NCBI GenBank assembly: GCA_900555345.1
Contig: USKS01000060.1
Span: 1-7,631, forward strand
Reading direction: 5' to 3'
DNA length: 7,631 bases
Source of the DNA: an uncultured Eubacteriales bacterium
Lineage (GTDB): Bacteria; Bacillota_A; Clostridia; Oscillospirales; CAG-272
Shown here: one piece after another, positions 1 to 4,906 of the stretch
Numbering within the stretch: the stretch's first letter is position 1
Layout of the letters: the number at the start of each line of letters is the position of its first letter
Notes under the pieces: model-generated
What the model was told of the DNA's origin: nothing
Databases searched by the model: none
Seen by the model: only the letters and a program-made list of their open reading frames with translations
Position numbers and translations under genes: made by a program

Positions 1-14
1 CGGATCGGATCTTT

Positions 15-35
15 TTCGCGGCCTGCGGCCGCGAA
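15..35. repeat. 9-bp perfect hairpin near contig start
   Basis: TTCGCGGCC (15-23) and GGCCGCGAA (27-35) form a perfect 9-bp stem with a 3-nt loop. No T-run follows the stem on either strand, so a classical intrinsic terminator is not supported. It may be the 3' end structure of an upstream gene that is outside the window. The rest of 1-89 shows no gene. Confidence 0.5.
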
Positions 36-89
36 CTCTGTGAGACTTTTAATGAATCAAGGATTTCCTTATGGTCGGAAGATCCCGGC

Positions 90-119
90 TTGACAGAGAA
101 TGCATAACTATGCTATATT
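90..119 (+). promoter_or_regulatory. Sigma-A promoter of the gntR-like gene
   Basis: TTGACA (90-95) and TATATT (114-119) are separated by 18 bp, and TGC just before the -10 makes it an extended -10. It lies 45 bp upstream of the regulator's ATG and points at it. The -35 is a perfect consensus match. Confidence 0.8.
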
Positions 120-120
120 G

Positions 121-145
121 AGCGTACTAACATAGATAGTACACT
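121..145 (+). promoter_or_regulatory. Candidate YtrA-family operator (autoregulatory site)
   Basis: AGCGTA (121-126), 13 bp, TACACT (140-145) matches the AGTGTA-N13-TACACT inverted repeat described for Bacillus YtrA with one mismatch. Nested within it is a perfect GTACTA-N7-TAGTAC dyad (124-129/137-142). It begins immediately after the -10 hexamer, where a bound repressor would block transcription. Autoregulation by the adjacent GntR protein is inferred from family behaviour. Confidence 0.65.
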
Positions 146-163
146 AAAAGGGAGGCAGGAGCG

Positions 164-463
164 ATGATTCGACTGGACTATCGCGACAGCCGCCCCATCT
201 ACGAACAGGTTCGCCTGATGGTCACGGGCGTGATGCAGCCGGGGGAGCAGCTGCCGTCGGTGCGGAGCCTGGCCATGGAGCTGGCGATCAACCCCAACAC
301 CATCCAGCGGGCCTATGCCCAGCTGGAGCAGGAGGGGTACGTCTACTCCGTGTCCGGCCGCGGAACGTTCGTGGCGGAGGGCGGTGAGCAGAACCGGCGT
401 CGGTGCGGCGAGCTGTGCGAGCGGCTGCGGCCGATGCTGGAGGAGCTGCGCAGTAGCCTGTAA
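164..463 (+). CDS. GntR-family (YtrA subfamily) transcriptional regulator, 3' end lost and N-terminus shortened
   Basis: This is a DNA-binding winged-helix regulator of the short YtrA type, which usually represses its own operon and a linked ABC transporter. The start ATG has GGGAGG at 150-155, 8 nt upstream. Visible signatures are the N-terminal RPIYEQV, the PGEQLPSVRSLA turn-helix region, the recognition-helix segment NPNTIQRAYAQLEQEGY and the wing SGRGTFVA (about residues 60-71). Two things are odd. Between PIYEQV and LMVTG there is one residue (R), where the family normally has about six, so helix 1 is roughly five residues short. The final residues SSL and the TAA are encoded by antisense nrdD sequence: the native protein should continue after about LEELRS. 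Codons are far more GC-rich than in the genes to the right, which suggests a different source genome. The family call is secure, but the gene is not intact here. Confidence 0.85.
   Translation: MIRLDYRDSRPIYEQVRLMVTGVMQPGEQLPSVRSLAMELAINPNTIQRAYAQLEQEGYVYSVSGRGTFVAEGGEQNRRRCGELCERLRPMLEELRSSL
446..453. other. Chimeric junction between gntR-like gene and nrdD
   Basis: CTGCGCAG at 446-453 is the point where plus-strand GntR coding (…LEELR) and minus-strand NrdD coding (…MLTGYCA) both stop resembling their families. NrdD is normally followed by Gly-Trp after YCA, and GntR by further helix residues. The shared 7-8 bases fit a microhomology join. GC content changes sharply here. It is most simply an assembly or library chimera. 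A real rearrangement is possible. Confidence 0.75.
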
Positions 464-974
464 GCATACTGAGATCGTGAATATGAAGATCGGCGTTGTT
501 GTGCGCTTGCGCTATCTCATCATCATATATTTCGGAAAGCCAATAGTTTGCCGTAATTGCGCCGGAGTTTGAAAGAATAAGTCCGCCTACGGAATAAGTT
601 ACGGTGGAGTTTTCCTTTACGCGCCAGTCTATGGCTTTTACATAACTGTTCACAAGTTCCTTGTAGTCAAGGATCGTGGACTTCATATTGCGTATTTTTT
701 CTCTCTGCTTACGATAAAGAATATACGTTTTCGCAACGTCGTCATAGCCCGCCTGAATAAGCACGGACTCAACGCTGTCCTGAATATCCTCAACGGCGAT
801 AAGTCCGTCTTTGATCTTCGGCTCGAAGTTTGCGGTTACTTTCAGTGCAAGAAAATCTATAACGGAGGGAACAAAATTCTTTTCCTGCGCCTCAAAAGCC
901 ATGGTTATGGCCTGGGTTATTTTCGACAGATCGAAATCGGTGATCTTACCGTCTCTTTTAAGTACCTGATACAT
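447..974 (-). CDS. nrdD: Anaerobic ribonucleoside-triphosphate reductase (class III), N-terminal 176 codons only
   Basis: NrdD reduces ribonucleoside triphosphates to deoxy forms under anoxia, using a C-terminal glycyl radical installed by the activase NrdG. Only the first quarter is present. Residues 3 to about 92 form the regulatory ATP-cone, starting QVLKRDGKITDFD and ending near YRKQREKIR. Residues about 100-176 begin the catalytic barrel, with the family-typical STVTYSVGGLILSNSG and the HNNADLHIHDLSMLTGYCA block. The finger loop, active-site cysteines and radical glycine are missing because the frame runs into GntR antisense sequence at the junction. The start ATG at 974 has AAGGAG at 980-985 with 5-nt spacing. 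A complete copy of about 700 or more residues would be expected in the real genome. The NrdR-type control region upstream supports the assignment and implies repression when dATP is plentiful. Confidence 0.92.
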
Positions 975-1032
975 TTTTTCTCCTTTGTCCGAGCTCTCGG
1001 CGGCATTTTTATTATTTATTGTCAGCTCCTTT

Positions 1033-1062
1033 ATTATACCACTATATGTTGTATCCAGTCAA
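1033..1062 (-). promoter_or_regulatory. Proximal nrdD promoter (P1)
   Basis: On the minus strand TTGACT (1057-1062) and a perfect TATAAT (1033-1038) are separated by 18 bp. The expected start lies near 1026, giving a leader of about 50 nt to the nrdD ATG. NrdR box A fills the spacer, so repressor binding would directly exclude RNA polymerase. Confidence 0.85.
1039..1054 (-). promoter_or_regulatory. NrdR box A, inside the P1 spacer
   Basis: CCACTATATGTTGTAT matches 13 of 16 positions of the NrdR consensus ACACTATATATTGTGT. NrdR is the zinc-ribbon/ATP-cone repressor of ribonucleotide reductase genes. The site sits exactly between the -35 and -10 of P1. Confidence 0.8.
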
Positions 1063-1069
1063 TGTTTTT

Positions 1070-1085
1070 TACCAATATATGAGCA
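1070..1085 (-). promoter_or_regulatory. Weak NrdR-like box B, upstream of P1 -35
   Basis: TACCAATATATGAGCA retains only the ATATAT core and part of the arms of an NrdR box. Its centre is 31 bp from box A, the three-helical-turn spacing normal for paired NrdR sites, which is the main reason to call it. Its core is the inverted copy of the core of box C. Confidence 0.5.
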
Positions 1086-1128
1086 AATCAGCACTATTAA
1101 CAAATACATAACACGCTTTTTGTGACAA

Positions 1129-1144
1129 ACTCTATATATTGGTA
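1129..1144 (-). promoter_or_regulatory. NrdR box C, over the distal promoter -10
   Basis: ACTCTATATATTGGTA matches 12 of 16 positions of the NrdR consensus. It covers the -10 of the candidate distal promoter. Its centre is 42 bp from box D, about four helical turns. Confidence 0.65.
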
Positions 1145-1160
1145 AAAAATGTCTTTTCAA
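1131..1160 (-). promoter_or_regulatory. Candidate distal nrdD promoter (P2)
   Basis: On the minus strand TTGAAA (1155-1160) is followed by TATATA (1133-1138, 16-bp spacer) or TATAGA (1131-1136, 18-bp spacer). It is weaker than P1. Its position between boxes D and C is what makes it credible. A transcript from here would have a leader of about 150 nt before nrdD. Confidence 0.5.
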
Positions 1161-1170
1161 ATAAAAAAGA

Positions 1171-1186
1171 CCACTATATATTGTGG
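1171..1186 (-). promoter_or_regulatory. NrdR box D, best match, upstream of P2
   Basis: CCACTATATATTGTGG matches 14 of 16 consensus positions. The flanking bases extend it to a GACCAC…GTGGTC dyad (1169-1188). No gene starts on the plus strand nearby, so it most likely serves nrdD. Confidence 0.85.
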
Positions 1187-1260
1187 TCACACACCGTTTT
1201 TCACAACAAGAGCGGATCGGCGCATAAAATGCCGCCCATTATCGGTTTGCCGCGGGCAGC

Positions 1261-1280
1261 GCCGCGGTACGCCGCGGTAC
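1261..1280. repeat. Tandem 10-bp repeat, two copies
   Basis: GCCGCGGTAC occurs twice back to back. Each copy contains the palindrome CCGCGG. It lies between the nrdD control region and the murE terminator. No function is evident, and 1191-1288 holds nothing else I recognise. Confidence 0.6.
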
Positions 1281-1288
1281 TGTGCCGC

Positions 1289-1324
1289 AAAAAACGAAGC
1301 CTGCGCAAACGTTTGCACAGGCTT
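1289..1324 (-). terminator. Rho-independent terminator of the asnB-murE operon
   Basis: Read on the minus strand, AAGCCTG…CAGGCTT arms (1318-1324/1297-1303) and an inner GCAA-ACGT-TTGC stem-loop form a stem with one A/C mismatch. It is followed by CG and six U residues (1294-1289). It lies about 30 bp after the murE stop and closes the four-gene transcription unit. Confidence 0.88.
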
Positions 1325-1355
1325 TGTAAATCGATATTTCGGGGACGGTCCGCTT

Positions 1356-2837
1356 TCAGCGTACCGCGCTCAGTTCCTCGCAGAAGTCGAGGATTATGCC
1401 TCTCTCGGAAAACGGAACTTTCTTTCCGCAGACAAGCTGATATGTCTCGTGCCCCTTGCCGGCGAACAGCACAATGTCCCCGGGACGCGACATTTCGACG
1501 GCGCGCTTTATGGCGTCCTCGCGGTTTACTATGCACTCAAAGTGCGCGCCCTCGGGCATGGCGGCGGCAATATCTTTGATTATATCCTCGGGCGCTTCAA
1601 AATCGGGGTTGTCGGAGGTTATTATGGAATAGTCGGCGTATTTGCCCGCTGCCTCGGCAAGCTCGCGGCGTCTGCACTGCGTTCTGCCGCCGACGCTGCC
1701 GAAAAGACAGATGAGTCGCTCGGGTGAGTATTCGCGCAGAGTTTCGAGAGCTTTTGTAAGACTCAGACCGTTGTGAGAGTAGTCAATGATGAACGTTCTG
1801 TCCGCAAGACCCTCTACGATCTCAAAACGCCCCTGCACGGGGGTGCGCCGCAGAACGGACGCCGCGAAATCAGGCTCTATGCCGAAGCATGACGCGATGG
1901 CAATGGCGCAAAGTCCGTTGTACGCGCTGAATTTTCCCGGCGACATAAGGCTTACGGGTACTTTTGACATTCTGTTTTTAATGCTGCAGACAAAGTTTAC
2001 TCCGAGGGAGGTTCTTGTGCGGTATTCTTCCACGGACGACGCGGTGAACACGGCATCCGCCGCGGGGTCAAGTGAATAGGATATCTTTTCGGCATCACAG
2101 CCGTCTGTCATGTATTTTGCCGCGGGATCGTCCGCATTATATATCATGTATTTGCAGCCGTAATCGGTAAACAGGCGCTTTTTGCAGCGGCGGTAGTCCT
2201 CAAAATCGGGGTGCTCGCCCTCGCCGATATGATCTTCTGACAGATTTGTAAAGGCTGTGACCTCAAACGGAATACCGTCCGTTCTGTGGTGACCCAGTGC
2301 CTGAGACGATACCTCAAGCACGGCGTACTTCACGCCGGAGCGGACCATGAGCGAAAAGTAGTGATGCAGCTCAAGGCTTTCGGGGGTGGTATTTACCGTT
2401 TCCGTATGCTTGCCGTTGATGATCACGCCGTTTGAGCCGATATAGGCGCAGTTCATGCCGGAGGCGTTGAGAATAGCCGCCGTCAGCAGGGCAGTGGTGG
2501 TCTTGCCTTTTGTGCCTGTAATACCGATTATGTGCAGCCTGTCGGCACTGTGCATATAAAACTCGGCGGCGCACGACGCAAGGGCGCTGCGCGTGTCGGC
2601 ACAGATCACCTGCACGGCGTCGGCGGGCAGATCGAGACGGCGCTGGCACAAAAAGGCGCGACAGCCGTTATCGTAGGCGCGCATGGCAAAATCGTGCCCG
2701 TCGCGCTTTGCTCCCACAAGGCACACAAACAAGTCGCCGAAGCGGGCTTTGCGCGAGTCGTATTCGATATTTGTACAGTCCGTATCCGGAATTTCACCGC
2801 ATACGGCGGTGCTCTTCAGTATATCAGCAAGCTTCAT
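1356..2837 (-). CDS. murE: MurE-type UDP-MurNAc-dipeptide:amino-acid ligase, acceptor residue uncertain
   Basis: This cytoplasmic Mur ligase uses ATP to add the third residue of the peptidoglycan stem peptide to UDP-MurNAc-L-Ala-D-Glu. At 493 residues it has normal length. The order of parts is an N-terminal UDP-binding domain with YDSRK…GDLFVC (26-39), the P-loop GTKGKTTT (108-115), substrate-binding VNTTPE (148-153), EVSSQAL (175-181), TNLSEDH (197-203), the probable carbamylated Lys219 in CKKRLF, and a C-terminal domain with FIIDYSHN (349-356) and GKGHE (460-464). The DNPR motif of diaminopimelate enzymes reads DNPD (409-412), so the Arg that contacts the DAP carboxylate is absent. That argues for Lys or another residue, although GKGHE is DAP-like. 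The gene is last in the operon. The ATG is the only one available before the racemase stop. The ribosome site is odd: AAAGGA lies 17 nt upstream and AAAGG only 1 nt upstream. A primary or paralogous MurE cannot be distinguished here. Confidence 0.88.
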   Translation of the reverse strand: MKLADILKSTAVCGEIPDTDCTNIEYDSRKARFGDLFVCLVGAKRDGHDFAMRAYDNGCRAFLCQRRLDLPADAVQVICADTRSALASCAAEFYMHSADRLHIIGITGTKGKTTTALLTAAILNASGMNCAYIGSNGVIINGKHTETVNTTPESLELHHYFSLMVRSGVKYAVLEVSSQALGHHRTDGIPFEVTAFTNLSEDHIGEGEHPDFEDYRRCKKRLFTDYGCKYMIYNADDPAAKYMTDGCDAEKISYSLDPAADAVFTASSVEEYRTRTSLGVNFVCSIKNRMSKVPVSLMSPGKFSAYNGLCAIAIASCFGIEPDFAASVLRRTPVQGRFEIVEGLADRTFIIDYSHNGLSLTKALETLREYSPERLICLFGSVGGRTQCRRRELAEAAGKYADYSIITSDNPDFEAPEDIIKDIAAAMPEGAHFECIVNREDAIKRAVEMSRPGDIVLFAGKGHETYQLVCGKKVPFSERGIILDFCEELSAVR

Positions 2838-2897
2838 GCCTTTATATATATGTATCCTTTCCGTGCGGTATTCTGCCGCGGCGCTGCGCGGGCTTTG

Positions 2898-3635
2898 TCA
2901 GTCCATAAGGTCAAATTCGGGAGAAAAACCGACCGTTTCTTTATTGCAGAGCCTTATGGCTTTGTGCGCGAGCACTTCCAGCGAGTCTGTAAATCGCTCG
3001 TCGTTTCCGATGATGCGCTTTATGAGCGAAAGCTCGGTGCAGCCGAGTATCATGCGGTCGCAGCCTTTCGCGGCAAGATGTTCGGCAACTGCATAAAATT
3101 TGTCAAGATCGGGCTCGGCGCCGCTTTTAACGTCGTCGTATATGATCTCGTGCAGATATCTCTGATATTTCTCGTCCGGCACGGCGCATTCAAGCCCGAC
3201 GGCGTCAAGCTTTTTCTGGTACGAAAGGCTTGATACGGTGCCCTCAGTCGCCATGATACCTGCTTTTTTGACATTTGCCTTTTTGAGGTACATTGACGTT
3301 TCTTCTATAATGCTGGGTACGGGTACGCTGACCGAAGCGCGCACCTCATCGAGAAAATAGTGCGCAGTGTTGCAGGGGATAACTATGGCGTCCGCACCGT
3401 ATATCTCAAGGCGCTTTGCGTCCGCGACCATGTACGGCAGCGGACTTTCCGTGCTCTGCTTCATGATATACGCGGTCCTGTCCGGCGTTGAGGCGTTGGA
3501 GGACAGGATTATATCAATATGATCCTGATCTCTGGACGCTTTCGTATGTGCGGTTATAAGCTCGTAAAAATACGCGCTTGACATGGGGCCGAGGCCGCCG
3601 AGTATGCCGAGCAGCGGCTGCTTTTGCGGTGTCAT
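2898..3635 (-). CDS. Aspartate/glutamate racemase family protein, probable aspartate racemase
   Basis: This is a PLP-independent two-cysteine racemase that interconverts L- and D-acidic amino acids. In this operon it most likely supplies D-aspartate. At 245 residues it has the usual family length. Visible features are the N-terminal GILGGLGPMSSAYF (about 10-23), characteristic of the aspartate-racemase branch rather than MurI glutamate racemase, the first catalytic cysteine in IPCNTAHYF (Cys88) and the second in LGCTELSL (Cys199). It starts 28 bp after the ATP-grasp stop with a strong AAGGAGG (3644-3650) 8 nt before the ATG. It is separated from murE by 60 bp that contain no stop in the shared frame. 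Enterococcus faecium pairs such a racemase with its D-aspartate ligase. Glutamate specificity cannot be excluded from sequence alone. Confidence 0.87.
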   Translation of the reverse strand: MTPQKQPLLGILGGLGPMSSAYFYELITAHTKASRDQDHIDIILSSNASTPDRTAYIMKQSTESPLPYMVADAKRLEIYGADAIVIPCNTAHYFLDEVRASVSVPVPSIIEETSMYLKKANVKKAGIMATEGTVSSLSYQKKLDAVGLECAVPDEKYQRYLHEIIYDDVKSGAEPDLDKFYAVAEHLAAKGCDRMILGCTELSLIKRIIGNDERFTDSLEVLAHKAIRLCNKETVGFSPEFDLMD

Positions 3636-3663
3636 GCCGAACGCCTCCTTTTTTGGCGATTGA

Positions 3664-4893
3664 CTATTTCTTTACGGGATAGTAAATTCTGAATTTCTTT
3701 TTCTGGCGGCGCAGCTGCTCCATAACGCACAGAAATCTGAGCGGATTCAGCCGCAGATCATACGGATACAGAAGCGAGCAGGTCTCGCGACCCTCTTTGG
3801 CAAGCTCCTTTGCCTTCGCCGCAAGATCGGCGTCCTCCGTATATTTATAGGCAACGGAGGCGGGAACATGATGCCAGAAATGAACGTTTTCGTTCATAAC
3901 GCAGTCATCACCGCCGTCGTCCCATTTTTCGACCGCAAGCTTTGCGATATTCAGTCCGCAGGACGTAACGTAGAAATTGCTGCGGCCCTGGCGCAGGTTT
4001 ATTTCAAATACTCTGAAGCCTTCGCCGTCTCTGCCGTATTTGATATCAAAGTTTGAAAATCCGGTGTAGCCCAGATCCTCAAGCATACGCTTTATATTTT
4101 CCGCAATTGCCAAAGACGAGGCCGGCTCCGTCACGATAGCGGCGTGGTTGCCGAGTCCTTTCGGCGTATGCTCCTCTATCATGGTGTGTCCGAGACACAT
4201 GGCGCGAACGCGTCCGCTCTTGTCGGAGAAAGCCGTCAGCACTCTCATTTCGGAGTCGCCGCCGGGGATAAGCTTTTGCAGGATCATCCTGTCCGGATAG
4301 CCGGAGGCGTAAATTTCTTCGGTGATCTTTGCCGCCTCTTCCTTATCCTTTGCGATATAGACCTTTTTCATTCCGTCGAAAGGATGCTTCCAATAGTCAA
4401 CGCTTGAAGAAGGCTTAACTATAATGGGGTAGTCAAAGCCGAGCACGTCGGAAGTTATATCCTCCGGTCGCGCGGGGGCGCTTATGACCTTTGTGGCGGG
4501 ATACGGAATGCCGTATTTGTCGCACATTTCGTAAAACTCGGCTTTTTTCTGTATAGAGCCGTAAAGCTCGGGGGAGGGGGAGGGCGCAATGTACTCCGAA
4601 AGCTCACACTTGCGGCGGATTATCATTGCGGCGTAATCGTCCGTGCAGCCGAAAAGATACAGCTTTTTGCCCGTATGCTCTTTTGCAAAGGCGTGCAGCT
4701 CACGCAGCATGGTTTCCTCGCAGTCCATGTCGGGCACGGTTTTGAAATTGATTATTCTGGAATACTTCGTGGCGGATATTTCATAGCGCCCGAAAGCCCA
4801 CGACTTTACGCCGTACGCCTCGTGAAAGGCGCGGGCGAAGTTGTAGCAGTTAAGATCCGCGCCGAGAAATACGGGAACGATCTGAGAGTTCAT
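3664..4893 (-). CDS. ATP-grasp carboxylate-amine ligase, D-aspartate ligase (Aslfm)-like
   Basis: The protein (409 residues) has the ATP-grasp fold and resembles the Enterococcus D-aspartate ligase, which activates the beta-carboxylate of D-Asp and joins it to the epsilon-amino group of L-Lys in the peptidoglycan precursor. The N-terminus (VPVFLGADLNCYNFARAFHE, residues 6-25) follows the Aslfm pattern of a short strand, Gly-x-Asp-x-Asn and a Phe-His-Glu helix. ATP-grasp elements are IIVKPSSS (Lys160), the QKLIPGGDSEMRVL strand (206-219) and the Mg-ATP site FDIKYGRDGEG…FEINLRQGRSN with Glu297 and Asn299. The C-terminal ~70 residues end in a basic tail (RRQKKKFR) that may be membrane-proximal. 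It starts 13 bp after asnB with GAGG 7 nt upstream, so it is surely cotranscribed. Because ATP-grasp specificity drifts, the D-Asp substrate is inferred from similarity plus the racemase neighbour. Confidence 0.82.
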   Translation of the reverse strand: MNSQIVPVFLGADLNCYNFARAFHEAYGVKSWAFGRYEISATKYSRIINFKTVPDMDCEETMLRELHAFAKEHTGKKLYLFGCTDDYAAMIIRRKCELSEYIAPSPSPELYGSIQKKAEFYEMCDKYGIPYPATKVISAPARPEDITSDVLGFDYPIIVKPSSSVDYWKHPFDGMKKVYIAKDKEEAAKITEEIYASGYPDRMILQKLIPGGDSEMRVLTAFSDKSGRVRAMCLGHTMIEEHTPKGLGNHAAIVTEPASSLAIAENIKRMLEDLGYTGFSNFDIKYGRDGEGFRVFEINLRQGRSNFYVTSCGLNIAKLAVEKWDDGGDDCVMNENVHFWHHVPASVAYKYTEDADLAAKAKELAKEGRETCSLLYPYDLRLNPLRFLCVMEQLRRQKKKFRIYYPVKK

Positions 4894-4906
4894 AAAATGC
4901 CTCTTT

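Larger units (their letters stand above)
1065..1149. repeat. 16-bp perfect inverted repeat in the nrdD control region
   Basis: TTTTTTACCAATATAT (1065-1080) is the exact reverse complement of ATATATTGGTAAAAAA (1134-1149), with 53 bp between the arms. Each arm carries the core of one NrdR-like box (B and C). The duplicated context suggests that the promoter/operator module was copied in inverted orientation or that the two sites co-operate through looping. The latter is inference. Confidence 0.85.

Noticed and set aside
1117..1130. TTTTTGTGACAAAC as an FNR/CRP or Rex site upstream of nrdD
   Set aside because: It gives only one good half-site. The nearby TTAACAA is in the wrong orientation and distance for a Rex operator.
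1261..1280. CRISPR or longer tandem array
   Set aside because: There are only two adjacent 10-bp copies, with no spacer pattern and no cas genes.
1139..1727. Overlapping plus-strand frames over the nrdD control region and murE 3' end
   Set aside because: They cross the operon terminator and run antisense to conserved MurE coding, with no ribosome site or family signature.
2532..3233. Plus-strand open frame across the 5' part of murE and most of the racemase gene
   Set aside because: It is antisense to two well-supported genes and has no recognisable motif. It is explained by the codon bias of the opposite strand.
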